Of a stretch of 64,000 bases of DNA, positions 11,343-22,425 are shown piece after piece. Numbering within the stretch: the first letter of the stretch is position 1; the number at the start of each line of letters is the position of its first letter. The DNA comes from Anagrus nilaparvatae (lineage: Eukaryota > Arthropoda > Insecta > Hymenoptera > Mymaridae), in the NCBI GenBank assembly GCA_022575985.1, contig JAKSXM010000263.1, forward strand, positions 7,296,001 to 7,360,000. Reading direction: 5' to 3'. The notes beneath the pieces are model-generated. The model worked only from the letters and a program-made list of their open reading frames with translations. It was not told the DNA's origin and ran no database searches. A program made the translations under genes and the position numbers.

Positions 11343-12264
11343 CTAGGGGGCAAGCCCCCTGCGCGCTAAAGCGCGCCAAACACTCAAATTCAATTTTAAA
11401 TGAGAAACAATTTAAACTTTAAACAAATATTTAATTAATAAAACAAATTGTCTATTTTATTTATACATAATCTTCATTACAATCTTCATATTTGAGTATA
11501 AGCTAAATATTCGAATGTTAAAAAATGGCTATAATTGACGAATAAAAAAAAAGTTATTGCTATAAAAGGAAAATAAAAAAGAAATTTATTTTTTGAAGTT
11601 ACTTCTACTCATTGGGGGGTTGCTTTAAACTAAAATTATGTATTTTTTATTTAGCCAAAACATGAAATTGAGGTAGTTTTTGCTGATTTAAGGGCGAATT
11701 CGTTTAAACGCTCATTTCTTAAATAAACAAAAAAAATATCATTTTTTCAGCTTTTTTCAAATCTACCGTTAGTTTTAATCTACCTTTCTTTTATATACCC
11801 AAAAAATAGATGTGAAAAGCTGAATTTTGGGAAAATGACGGAAAAACTTTCTCAGCTTCTATAAAAGATATATTATTTACTCTTGAAATTTATTGAAAAT
11901 ATTTAATTCAACTTCATTGCACTTATAAACGATCAGACTTTATTATTTAAACATTCATTTTTATCGAGAAGTAAAATTCTGTGCTAACATGACACATACA
12001 CAAATGCTTATAGATTTTGTATTTTTATTATATATCAATATAAATTTTATTTTATTTTTATTAAATTTCATAAGTTTTAAAAATTAATTCAATGATAAAA
12101 TTTTTATATATAAAACATTTAATTAAATATAAATAAACATTTAACATGAAAGTTACTTTTTATATTGTTATTTATAATTTATAAATAATTTAATTTAAAA
12201 AAAATTTTTAAATGCGCGCCATTAAAAATAACAAAATTAATTTGTACACCGCAAGAGCGCGCTA
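11343..12264 (-). mobile_element. Helitron-like non-autonomous element
   Basis: Read on the minus strand, the left boundary is GCGCGCTTTAGCGCGC, then AGGGGGCTTGCCCCCTAGT: two short hairpins directly before CTAGT, the layout of a Helitron 3' end. The other boundary, near 12240-12265, also carries a GCGCGCTAGT motif on the plus strand, so both ends are CTAG-terminated, which is not standard. The interior is AT-rich without ORFs. The 3' end is well supported; the exact 5' end is not. Confidence 0.5.
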
Positions 12265-12558
12265 GTATTAATTTCTAAATGAATAACAGCTGATAGGTAT
12301 TGACCTATTGGAATTAAGTGCCTTAAAATTCTACTGACATTTCTCGATTTTAATAGAAGATAGAAAAGGTAATTCAAAATATTTATTTCTCTTTATTTTT
12401 ATATTTCCAACTCACCGAAAAGATTGCTAACAAGGCTAAAGTCCTCGACTATTGTGATCGGAACCACGCAGGGACACTCAAAGATACTTTTCGTATCTTT
12501 CATTTTTTATCGCAAATTTAAATAACTTAATTTTTTAACTTTTTAACTTTTTTTAGAA
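12265..12558. other. Unassigned stretch
   Basis: A somewhat G+C-richer segment near 12410-12490 (AGGCTAAAGTCCTCGACTAT) gives no convincing frame or family. Confidence 0.4.
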
Positions 12559-12701
12559 TTACGTTAAATTTGTCCGAAGGTCTGGGCAAGCCTAGAAAAC
12601 TTGCTTACCCCTTCTCTAAATTGTTTAGTTTTTCTTTCTTTTTTTAATTAAAAATTATTTAATAATTAAACAATTAATAACAAAGGGCAAATTTAACGTA
12701 A
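12559..12701. mobile_element. 143-base MITE
   Basis: Starts TTACGTTAAATTTGTCC and ends GGGCAAATTTAACGTAA: 17-base terminal inverted repeats with one mismatch. The interior is AT-rich. No clear target duplication. Confidence 0.6.
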
Positions 12702-12850
12702 CACTTCATTTAAATCTCCCCATATGTCAAATGTATTTATTAATGAAATTTAAAATAATAATTATATTTACAAGTAATCAAATATTTCAACAAATCCAAT
12801 TGGTTTAAAAAAAATTTTACATTCTTGCAAAAGTAATTATCAACTATAAC

Positions 12851-12881
<31 letters not shown>

Positions 12882-12883
12882 AT

Positions 12884-12920
12884 GCTTTGCACGGTCTATC
12901 ATTGTTAGCAATGATCTAGT
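12884..12920 (+). mobile_element. 3' end of a non-autonomous Helentron-like element
   Basis: GCTTTGCACGGTCT (12884-12897) is followed by a hairpin ATCATTG-TTAG-CAATGAT (12898-12915) and CTAGT. The 14-base motif and the hairpin-plus-CTAGT layout match, with small differences, the 3' end of the coding element at 24811-24847. The 5' end of this copy was not located. Confidence 0.6.
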
Positions 12921-13210
12921 ATGCAATAGATATATATTGGTCCAGGTACGAACGACTAGCTGAAAAATAAAGAAAAATAAAAATATTTTTTTTGGGTCAT
13001 TTTTTACCTAGGATTTGTGAAATCACTCATATTTTACACTTCCTGATACATAATTTTGAGATATAGCTGCTCCAAAGTTGGATTTTTTCAATTTTTTGAT
13101 TTCACCTGCCCAGTTTAAACAAATAACTCGAAATAACTCGAAACCATGAAACTTTTAACATATACTTATGATTGGGAAAAAATTTTTTTTTACCTGGCCT
13201 ATCCGAATTT

Positions 13211-13768
13211 GGTTTTCTCAAATTGACTGGAAAAGGGTCTAGTTTTTTATTCTCATTGGCCTTTTCAACTCTGTAAATCTACTGTATGCCCATTTTAGGC
13301 ACTGAGCGGCGGCAAGCGACATTTTAAAAACAGAAAAATTGAAATAAAAGTAGATTAACGGTAAGTTTTTTGAAATTTTTTTCTCTTAAAAGTTGTTATT
13401 TATTAAAACAAAGAAAATGAGACTACTTGCGTAGTAATTGGTTGATTTCTTAAAAAGTTTTGTGGGTGCTATGTAGTTTTTAAAAATGGGTAAATAACGG
13501 CTACTTTGACTGATGATATCTCTGAACCTACATATCTAAAATAAAAAAGTTTTAGTGCAAAATGGTAATCTGATACATAATAATTGTGCCAAATATCAGA
13601 AAAAAAACTAACCGTTAATCAACTTTTATTTCAATTTTTCTGTTTTTAAAATGACGACTTGCCGCCGCTCAGTGCCTAAATAGGCAGAGTAGATTTACAG
13701 ACTTGAAAAAGGCAATGAGAATAAAAAACTAGACCCTTTTCCAGTCAATTTGAGGAAACCAAAATCTT
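13211..13768. mobile_element. Foldback element with ~160-base arms
   Basis: The arms 13211-13372 and 13593-13768 are reverse complements: TCAAATTGACTGGAAAAGGG, TTTTTTATTCTCATTG and GGCACTGAGCGGCGGCAAG recur inverted. The ~220-base centre has no ORF. Probably a non-autonomous DNA transposon; the outer ends are indistinct. Confidence 0.8.
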
Positions 13769-14734
13769 TTTAACTTGCCGCCATTTTTGAACTGAGGGGG
13801 GTGGCAGAGTTGAGAAATAATCGCCCATATATATATTTATTTATTTATTTAAACAAATCTTTTATTTATTAAATCCATCATTTTCCAAAAGAAATATTTT
13901 AAGTACTTTTTATGGTAAGAAACTAGGCACATTTTTCAGAAAAGTCTTTTGTAACGATTTTTTTTAGAATATATATAAAATTTTTATACATTTAAATTCA
14001 AATTAAAATTTACGATAAAATTTAAAATTAAAAATAAGAAAAACTGAATTATCTTTGTGTTGTAAATAAGCTTTTTGATATTCAAAAATGTGTTTTTAAT
14101 TCATTTACACTTAGTTAAGTTAATTTAGGCAGAATTACAATTTTGTCACTTAATTTTATATACCATATGCCTTTTATCTGCTGTATTCACTTTCTGTAAA
14201 CCGAATAAATTTATTAAGTTTATTAATATTTTTTTTTATGACGGTAATGTTTAGTTTTCTGAATTAAGTTATTTTATAAGAAATTAAATATTTGAAGTAT
14301 GTGATAATTAATCTATTTTTTAGAAGCTTGAAAGAAGAATTATTATGTTTAATAGTATTAGTAGGAAAATTTGTAGAGAAATTGTTATTATTATTTTGGT
14401 CTTCCAGATGCTGAATGGTATTCCTAATGTATTTCTCTACTCCACTCGCAAACAAAAAAAAAACAAACAAAAATTATTTTCGTGTAGGTGATCTTATTTT
14501 TTGTTAATACAAACTGTAAAGAGTTATAGTTGGGTAAGAGTTTTAAGCAAAGAATTTTAGGTAAATTCTTAAAAAAAATAAAAACTGGTTAAATGTTTAT
14601 AGACTTAAACTATTGCTTTTCCGAGAAAAATTAAATATATAATTGCGCTCATTAGTTTCAAATTTAAAAGATGAAATATTTAATATTGATTTTATTTGAT
14701 TTTAAAAAATTAATGTATATTTTTTTTGATACAG
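13769..14734. other. AT-rich stretch without genes
   Basis: Contains a TTTA tetranucleotide run near 13835 and long A/T tracts. The minus-strand frame at 14264-14470 is Asn-rich low complexity and not supported as a gene. The end (14720-14734) is the polypyrimidine and AG part of the exon candidate's acceptor. Confidence 0.55.
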
Positions 14735-14871
14735 GAGCTCGCCGTAGAAACTCCTTAGAGCCAACCACTAAAAGACCTACAGCCTTTGGGGCACAAAACA
14801 TACAACACAGATCATGTGACATCTACTTAGACCCAAGTCACTCAGCAATACTTTTCAGAGATGCAAGAGGC
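14735..14871 (+). CDS. Candidate host-gene internal exon, unknown product
   Basis: A 137-base block is bounded by a T-rich tract ending ACAG on the left and by GTAAGT, a consensus donor, on the right. Between them one frame stays open and the base composition is clearly less AT-rich than the flanks. It encodes 45 codons of mixed, non-repetitive composition, including RRRNSLEPTTKRPTAFG and YLDPSHSAILFRDARG. The entering phase leaves one base to the previous exon and the exit is in phase 0. RRNS resembles a PKA-type phosphorylation site. I do not recognise the protein. No neighbouring exons are visible in the window, so this could be one exon of a long-intron gene, or a captured exon. Confidence 0.5.
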
Positions 14872-15289
14872 GTAAGTTTTTCTATATAAGCGTGTAATTA
14901 TTGTACAATAATATTTAAAAAATAATTTTTTATTGACTTCTCTGAATAAAATAAACATTTTTTAGTATATATTCGTAATTTACTCATAGACATTTTTAAA
15001 AAATACTAGACCACATCTAATGGTTCGTTACTTGAACAGTTCTTAAGCATTTTATCCTAGAAGTACATCCACATTAAAGATGAACCTGCATTCTAATCTG
15101 TAGATCCTAACAAGGAAAGTTCCCAAAAGGTTCCCCTCCGATTTCCTTCCCTGATGCAAAAAAAAGTCCGCGTTTCTCCGCATTTTGTAGCATTTGATTG
15201 AATTTTGGAACTTTTGTTATTTTTAATTATTTTAACTCAGTAAATGATTTTTTGGTGAAATAAAGTTTAAAGCTCATATGAAATTGAGA
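14872..15289. other. AT-rich stretch, possibly intron
   Basis: Follows the GT donor of the exon candidate. No ORF, no repeat partner seen. Confidence 0.4.
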
Positions 15290-15870
15290 TACTTATTTTC
15301 CCACTAATTTTAGTGTAAATCCAAAAGAGCGTCGTAAGATAATTTTCAAGTGACAAAAACATAAAAAATAAAGTTCTGATTTTACAAAGTGTTCTAAAGA
15401 CAAGAGAATCGAATTTTAGAAAACATTTCTTTGATTAATCACTAGAATGAATTTTTCCATTTTTCAAAACGGTGGACGATTAAATAAAAGAAGTTCTTAA
15501 TTTACAAGAGGGTTATTGAAGTCGAGAAAAACGAACTTGAGGTAATGAACCTTGATTTCTTACCCAAATTAAACAAAATAATTTTTCAGATTTTCAAAGT
15601 GCCCATAAAGGAATAAAACCTTTCAGATTCTCCAAGATACAGACTAATAAAATTAATAAATAGAGTTCTTGATTTCCAGAGAGGTTCTTGAAGGCAAAAA
15701 AAGTGAATTTTAGGAATAAAGTCTCGGTTTTTGACTGTAATAAGTTTTTCCATTTTCCAAGATAGGTTAAAAAATATAAAAAGATACTTAATTCTTTGCG
15801 AGTGGGGGGGGGGATAAGGAAAATTAAATTTTAGGGAAAAAATTCCAATTTTTAAGCCAAATAATTTTTT
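15290..15870 (-). repeat. Satellite family S (~125-140-base unit), inverted array
   Basis: About four degenerate units recur: GTTCTTGATTTCCAGAGAGG, AAGTTCTTAATTTACAAGAG, TTTTCCATTTTCCAAGATAGG. Reverse-complemented, they match the units at 29500-30760 and 41165-41480 (order: CGTTTTTCT, AACCCTCTTGTAAA, GTCCACC, TTTTGAAAAATGG). The apparent frame at 15586-15903 is only this repeat. Confidence 0.65.
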
Positions 15871-16212
15871 TAAATTTAAATAGTTGATCAAGGGCCTGAT
15901 CAAAAATTGAATTAAAGTTCCGATTGAAATTTTAATTGAAATCTAATCAAAGTTTCAAATCAAAACCTAATCAAAATTTTCGATGATTGGGTTTTCAATC
16001 GGAAAAATGTCAATTGATGTCCTAATCGAGAATTAGAATTCCGGAGTTTTCCACATAAAAAATAAAAAAAATTAATTTTTCATCCGGATTCATTATTTGT
16101 TCAAAACAGCTGAACTAATAATTTTTCATCATCTTTTTGATTTAATTAATAAACAGCAACGAAATTTCAATCCTTACATCTACATACTCTTAGAAAGTAG
16201 TCTATAATAAAA
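15871..16212. other. Low-complexity AT-rich stretch
   Basis: Repeated short motifs (AATCAAA, TTGAAAT, AATTGA) at 15895-16040, partly self-complementary. Nothing coding. Confidence 0.45.
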
Positions 16213-16530
16213 AAAATCTATAACCGTTTTAAGTAAACACAACCTAAGTACATAAAACATGTTTACTACAGCTTAACGTTTTGTAAAATGCAAAAATGCT
16301 ACATTATAATACAATTTGCTATTTTTATAATTTATAATTATGACTTTTACTATAGATTTTAAGATTCTAAATCCAAATTATTCTAATTCTTAAGTCGATA
16401 TTATTCTAAGCCTCATCTGACCTTCACCCCTATTTGATCCCACCTCTTAAAACAGTCACATTTGCCCTCCCCCCTTGATTTTTGGATTCATAAGGCGCCC
16501 CCCCCCCCTATAAACATGTTTCATGTTAAA
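16213..16530 (+). repeat. Dispersed repeat family R, second copy
   Basis: Collinear with 8690-9195 (AACATGTTTACT, ACAATTT.CTATTTTTATAA, poly-C tracts, TATAAACATGTTTCATGTT), but lacking most of the 32-base tandem units. Confidence 0.65.
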
Positions 16531-16539
16531 AAAAAATAC

Positions 16540-16720
16540 TTCAAGTACCGCTTTTTACCCTCACAACCTTATGAAGTGGTAGAAAAAATAAAATTATACC
16601 ACAAGCTTTACACCTTCATAACCTAAGGAATTGGTCTACAATAAAAAAACGGCACGTCAAGCCTTTCACTCACATAACCTAAGAAAGCGGTCTAAAATAC
16701 TATATCCCAACATAATTTTA
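16540..16720 (+). repeat. Tandem repeat family U (~55-60-base unit)
   Basis: Three units of the form CACAAGCTTTACACCTTCAT, AACCTAAGGAATTGGTCTA, CAATAAAAAAACGGCA. The same unit occurs at 24520-24810 and 30940-31215. Confidence 0.7.
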
Positions 16721-17205
16721 AATTTGTTAATTTTAAAATGACAACACACGCCTTGTTAACAAATTTCATAAAATGTAAAAACCCATTTTATACGTTGTTA
16801 TTACTAAATTCAACTGCGCTTCACGCACAGATTGATGATTTGTGTTATGAAATGTTTGTAATTTATAATAACAAAAAAATTTATAATCGGTTTGTGTAAC
16901 TAAACAACCCAATAGCATGGAACTTGTTCAATCATAATAGTAATAAATCCAAAAAATAAATAAATAATAAATAATAAAATAATAAATGAATCTCGCGCTT
17001 TTCCTTTCCATACCACACACATACACGCATACTAACTTATCATAAGTGGTTACAGTAGTCATAAAATTACATTACTAAGAATAGTATATATATTTATAAC
17101 ATTCGGCCATTCTACGCTAAGATTGTCCTCAATCGCATGTAAAATACCGAAAAAAAAACTTTATATTTATAATAAACTTATAACTTAAACATAGTCCTTT
17201 AACGA
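16721..17205. other. Flank downstream of the gypsy pol, no LTR seen
   Basis: AT-rich. The 3' LTR of the minus-strand gypsy element would be expected here, but no sequence in this stretch reappears at the 5' side (22426-22760), so the LTRs are lost or too diverged to see. Confidence 0.45.
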
Positions 17206-18492
17206 TTAAGGCTTTTTTCTAAATCGCTTATTAGTATTTAATTCTTCATATTTAAAATCATCTTCAGTAATATCTTCTGAATCACTTATATCAAAACTAT
17301 TTTCATCTTCATTTGGAATTCCTCTCCAAATTTTAAGATCACTTACGTGAACAGTAGTAACATGTTGTGAAGTTTCAGAATGACTCAATTTTTTAACTTT
17401 ATAAGTATCACTACCTAAAACGCCTATAACTACATATTGGCCACGGTAACGATATTGAAGTTTTGTTGAGCTTCCGGTACTTTTAGCTTTTGCCTTAATA
17501 TATACAATGTCACCTATAAAATACTTTACTCCCTTAAGCCTAATTTTATCATATCTTTTTTTATATTTTACTTGCTCCTCTTCAATATTTTTACGTATTT
17601 CTTCTTGAATTATTTGAGGAATTTTATAAGTCTCTAGATCGCTTGTCAACTCACGTGTTAAACCTCACGTCTTCAAATCTTGGAAGGTATCCATGCAGGA
17701 CTTCAAATGTTCTAACCCCAGTAGTCTTATTAATTGATGTATTTAATTGACGCTGAATTAATGGTAATTCTTTATCCCAGTCACTTTTATCGTCATAACT
17801 TGTATTCGACATCATAGTTGGTAACAGGGTTTTATTCAGTCTTTCAACTTGACCGTTTGCTTGTGGATGAGCAGTAGAATTTAAAGTAAGTTTTATTCCA
17901 TGACTATCGCAAAATTTATCAAATTCTTTCGCTATAAAACTAGATCCTCTGCCACTAATAATTCTAGATGGAACCCCAAACTGCTCATTAAACTTTTCTA
18001 AACATCTAATACTTGCTTTAGTGTCTACACTACGCACTGCATATAACATACTAAATTTAGTTTATCGATAATTATAAATACATATTGATTTTTTCTAACG
18101 CCACTTACGAAAGATCCAATATGATCTATGTTTATAATATCAAAAGGCCTTTTTCCCGGTATAATTGGATGTAATTCACCTGGCTGACGACCTGCTTTAC
18201 GTTTTAATAAAATACATTCAATACACGATCCAATATGCCTTTTTATATACTGACGCATGCCTGGAAAATAATAATATTGTAGGATTCGCGACACCGTTCT
18301 GTCTACACCACCGTCTCCACAAAGATCATGATTTTTAAACACAATTGATTTACGCATAGGTTTAGGAATTACATATAAATCACGAATTTTATTCCCAACT
18401 TTTACTATTTTAAATAAAATATTATGTATTAACTTATAATCTTTAATCAAAGAAATTTCAAATTTTTTTCTACATTTGGCGGGTTTTTTCAA
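17206..18492 (-). pseudogene. gypsy integrase
   Basis: The minus-strand pieces 18492-18025, 18049-17651 and 17649-17206 together cover a gypsy integrase. The zinc-binding region keeps a Cys pair (GSCIECILLKRKAGR), and the first catalytic Asp lies in INIDHIGSF. The second is expected in the box reading SGRGSSFIAKEF, which has Gly where the family has Asp. The Glu is in ANGQVERLNKTL. The C-terminal part has the DIVYIKAKAKSTG-type strand and an acidic tail. The piece-to-piece breaks are one frameshift near 18040 and a stop/shift near 17650. The loss of a catalytic Asp makes it inactive. Confidence 0.85.
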
Positions 18493-20201
18493 AATTTCAA
18501 TCTTTTTTTTAGATCTTTATCAATATACTGATATAATAAAATTTCATCTTCAATTACAATACCTGAATAACTTCTCCAATTTCATCGGAATCTTTTTCAT
18601 CTATTGGTGCTCGAGACAATGGATCTACATGTTGCATATTACAACCTTTTCTATGTTTAATTTCAAATTCCGAAATAGCTCCCAACCATCGACCTATTTG
18701 AGGATTTCTTGTTTTCATACCATTTATAAAAATAAGAGCTTCACAATCGGTACGTAAATGTAAATTTCAGACCTATGAGAAACGATCTAAATCGTTCAAC
18801 TGCCCAGGCAATCGCCATTAATTCTAGCTTACTAGAGTGATAAATTCTTTCACAATCAGATGTTTGCCTACTTATATAATATACTGGGTGAAGTACTTTA
18901 TTTTTATCTGACTGCAATAAAATTGCAGCTAAACCGTCAGCAGACGCATCAGTATGCAACTCAGTTATTTCTAGTCTCGGATTATAAATAGCCAAAACTG
19001 GCGAAGACGACAATTTTTCTTAATAGTACAAAAAGCTTTTTCTTGCTTTTCTGACCATACAAATGGTACATCTTTACGCAAAAGTTCCGTTAAAGGAGTT
19101 ATAATTTTAGCAAAACTAAACACAAATCGTCTAAAAAAACTACTTATTAGACCAATAAATCTGCGTAATTGATGAACATTAATTGGTTGCGGAAAATTTT
19201 TAATCGCCTCAACATTACGTTCACCGGGCTTAATCCCCACTTCGCTTATAATAAAGCCTAAAAATTCAATTTCATGCATACCAAAACGACATTTCTTAAT
19301 ATTTAAAGTTAATTTTGATTTTTTTTAAACTTCTAAAACTAATACAAGTTTTTTCATTAACTCTTCCCATGAGCTAGCAAATATAAGCATCTCATCAAAA
19401 AAATTAATTACAACATCATGCCTTAATGGATAAAATATTTTTTTCATTAATTTGGCGCAATAAAACGGAGCATTCAATAACCCAAATATAGCTCTTGTAA
19501 ATTCTCCAGTTTCATCACAAGTAATAAATGCTGTTTTCTCCATCGCGCTTTCTTCTAACGGTATTTGTAAATAGCAATGTGCTAAATATAAGGAAATGAA
19601 AATCTTGGCTCCGTGAAGATTTTCTAAACAATCATCTGAATTTGGTATAGGGAATGGCATACGAATAGTATCCGCATTTAATCGCCTAAAATCAACAATA
19701 AGGCAGGTTCTACAATAGCCACATACACCAATATATGTATATGTATGGATAGACATATTTGTGTATGGCCAACCTTCAGATAACTCCGCCCTCTAATTTT
19801 CTACATTAATTTTTGTAGACTTTTTACCTGCTGGTAAAACAGATTTATAAATTAGGTTGGCCATACAAAAATATTTCTATCCATACATATACATATATTG
19901 GTGTATGTGGCTATTGTAGAAAGCGCATAAGTCTCGGCGTACCATCTTTTTTATACGCCAATATTGTTAGACTTAAATGGGATGACTGAGTTTCCCTAAC
20001 TATACCCGCCTCCTTCCATTCACGAATAATATTTTTAGTTATTTCTCGCTCCTTTAAACTAGCTTTATAACGTTTACAAATTTTCGGAGTTGTACCCGGT
20101 TTTAACTGTATATCCATTATAATTTCATCGGTACACCCTAATTCAGACATACTTGTAGCTATACAACATTTAAAATTTTTCAAAACATTCATTAACGCCA
20201 T
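18493..20201 (-). pseudogene. gypsy RT and RNase H
   Basis: Pieces at 20201-19911, 19756-19325, 19279-18971 and 19013-18741 follow the gypsy order. KYKASLKEREITKN and AYKKDGTPRL precede the inserted MITE at 19708-19921; VDFRRLNADTIRMPFPIPN follows it. The RT catalytic box reads FFDEMLIFA where the family has two adjacent Asp residues, so it is mutated. FLGFIISEVGIKPGERN and FVWSEKQEKAF are the connection region; HTDASADGLAAILLQ and PVYYISRQTSDCERIYH are RNase H. The stretch 18740-18493 continues with GRWLGAISEFE and HVDPLSRAP. Multiple shifts. Confidence 0.88.
19708..19921. mobile_element. 214-base palindromic MITE in gypsy RT
   Basis: Arms of about 65-70 bases are reverse complements: TTCTACAATAGCCACATACA on the left, its inverse ending GGCTATTGTAGAA on the right. 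It splits the RT sequence between the GTPRL and VDFRRLN motifs. No clean target duplication was seen. Confidence 0.85.
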
Positions 20202-20425
20202 CCTAAACCCCTATGTTTTTAACATTGAGTCGGTAAGGCAGAGTTCATTTTGAAAAAGGTCGACAATCTATTTCGAATAAAATTTGTGGCTTTATATTGA
20301 TTCATTCACTAAAAAAAATCATTCTTTATAACCTAAAATATTTTTTTTGTTATTTCTACAGCTTAAAAAAGAAAGCCGACATTTAAGAAATTCTTACCGA
20401 CACATTTGGGTTTAGGATGGCGTTA
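20193..20425. mobile_element. 233-base MITE with 6-base target duplication
   Basis: Perfect 18-base terminal inverted repeats (TAACGCCATCCTAAACCC and complement) flanked on both sides by ATTCAT (minus strand ATGAAT). Inserted between the protease and RT parts of the gypsy element. No coding capacity. Confidence 0.88.
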
Positions 20426-21182
20426 ATTCATACCTTTGCGCACTATTTACAGTAATATCAGTTATAACATCCTTTTCACAAAAATTATTACAAACATTTG
20501 ATTTTTCGATTAAATTAATATCATACTTTTCAAAACGCTCATCACCCAGTGCATTACCAATCTTACATTCATAAGGTTTTTTACCGATGTTGCTAAAAGG
20601 TAAAATATAATTCTTTTCATTAACTTCGACATTAATGAAATTAATAATACTAGTTGGTAAAATAAAATTTTCATTAATTACGGGTTTACTATTTTTCGAA
20701 ATAGTTGCTTCATAATTTTGTGAAATTGTTTCAGAAAAAACTAATGAATTTTCGATTTTTGTATACACGATATGTGGTAAGTCTGTAAAATTACGGCCTA
20801 TAATAACATCGTGCTTCTGCGCAGTGTCCGGTACTATTCTAAATAATACGTCGAAAGCATGCACGCCATCGACGGTGACGCTCTCTTTAACAACCCCATA
20901 TGATTTTACTACAGTACCATCAAATCCCTTTAACTTGCTACTGATTTGATGTGTATTATAATTTTCACGTATATCCGTTGACGCCGTTATCGTAAAATCC
21001 GAACTTCCCGTTTCAATAAAAGCATAAATTTTTCTACTACCGATCAAAACATCCTTCAAATATTTATCTTTATTATTTTCAGGGGAATCTATTATATTTA
21101 CTTCTCTACTTTTCTTATTACTACTACAATCTTTCGAAACATGCCCTATTTCTTTACATGTAGAACATCGAATTTCTTTTGT
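20426..21182 (-). pseudogene. gypsy aspartic protease region
   Basis: The frame 21059-20412 opens with VLIGSRKIYAFIETGSSDF. The protease active-site triad expected as DTG/DSG reads ETG here, so the catalytic Asp is replaced by Glu. Downstream are DGVHAFDVLFRIVPD and DVIIGRNF, typical of retropepsin strands and the flap-distal Gly-rich helix. The upstream joint to gag (21183) is a stop. About 215 codons survive in frame, long enough for the whole protease plus a linker to RT. Confidence 0.75.
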
Positions 21183-22425
21183 TTAAGGACAATCTTTTAC
21201 AAAATGATTTTTATCACCGCACCTAAAACAATTTAGTTCGTTTTGTTGTTTAACATTTTTATTACCTTCATCTTGTGTTGTTGAACCTGTAGATGTAGAA
21301 GTGTTTGACTTGACCGGTTGAGCTGCCTTGAAGTTACCTTTTCTACTTACAGATGTCGCAGTGTTCTCTTTCCGCTTCAAAAATCGTTCGCGCCTTTCTC
21401 GATAAAAATCATCTTGTTCTCTGATGTCCCATAATAATTTGTCTAAAGTCTCATAGTCTTTTGACATCACTATAGAACTTATGTCTCTTGAAGATAAGCC
21501 TATTGCCACTTGAACTTTTGTTTCTTTGTCACTTAGTTTTAACGCTTGACACAACCGCACTTTATCAAAATAATTATCAGTTATTCATTGTCATTTTGAA
21601 GTTCATTTCCTTCCACCGTTCCGTTTGACTTTTTTCCTGTATAAAGGAAGAACGAAACTCCGCACAAAATATGTCCCAATTTTTAATTTTTTCAGCACGG
21701 GATAAATACCAATTTTTGGCACCCCGTTGAAGATGACAACGCGCTGTTTCTAGCATAATAGCAGGAGTCCAACGATGTAAAACTCCCATCGAAATTATGC
21801 TATCCAGCCAAATTTTTGCAAACGCGGAACTACCCGCAGCATCGAAAATTCCGATATTCTTGGAAAGATCCGGTAATACGTTATAATGAACAGTCTCAAT
21901 TTTTCTTTCACTATTATCACCTACACCCGCGTCTTTCAATAAGTTTTCCATCCCTTGTAGTAATTTCGCTACTAAATCATCCGCACTAAAATCATTTGTG
22001 TTTCCTGCCGACACTTCAATATTCTTAGAATTTCGTTTATTTTTTTCTTCATTTATTTTGAATTCCAATAAATCTAAATTTTTTCTTTTGGCTTCTAGAG
22101 CTGATCTAGATTTGTATTCCGCAGCATCAAGGTCATTTATTTGTTTTTGCAAATTTTTTCTTTCTTGATCAGTTAAAGGATCATCCATCAAGTTATTTTC
22201 TTTTTCCACAAGCATTGCTCGTGTCTTAGAATATTATTCCCGCCACTTTTCATGCTTTTCTTTTAAATTGTCGTAATTCTTACGAGCCTCCAGCAATTTT
22301 TCTAACAAATCTACTTCTAAACTTTTAGTACTTGCCATTATAAGTTCAGATTTTTGCCTTATTGTCAGAATACCTATTTCCCAAAATTTCTTTTCAAATG
22401 TTTCAAAGTCCAAATTTTCCGTCAT
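21183..22425 (-). pseudogene. gypsy gag with CCHC zinc knuckle
   Basis: Three pieces: 22425-22234 (N-terminal, MTENLDFETFEKKFWEIGI), 22215-21577 (coiled coil followed by a capsid-like domain, GSSAFAKIWLDSIISMG and GAKNWYLSRAEKIKNWD) and 21560-21183 (capsid end, Ser/Thr-rich linker and zinc knuckle CFRCGDKNHFVKDC). The order of coiled coil, capsid helices and one CCHC knuckle is that of Ty3/gypsy gag. Two breaks of a few bases near 22225 and 21570 separate the pieces. Confidence 0.8.

Larger units (their letters stand above)
17206..22425 (-). mobile_element. Ty3/gypsy retrotransposon, inactive, with two nested MITEs
   Basis: A collinear gag - protease - RT - RNase H - integrase series runs on the minus strand from 22425 to 17206, the Ty3/gypsy order. 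Every domain is split by stops or shifts and three catalytic motifs are altered. Two MITEs sit inside it (19708-19921, 20193-20425), so it predates both. No LTR pair was found. Confidence 0.88.

Noticed and set aside
15586..15903. Minus-strand 105-codon frame
   Set aside because: It follows the satellite family S units exactly; Phe/Lys-rich repeat translation.
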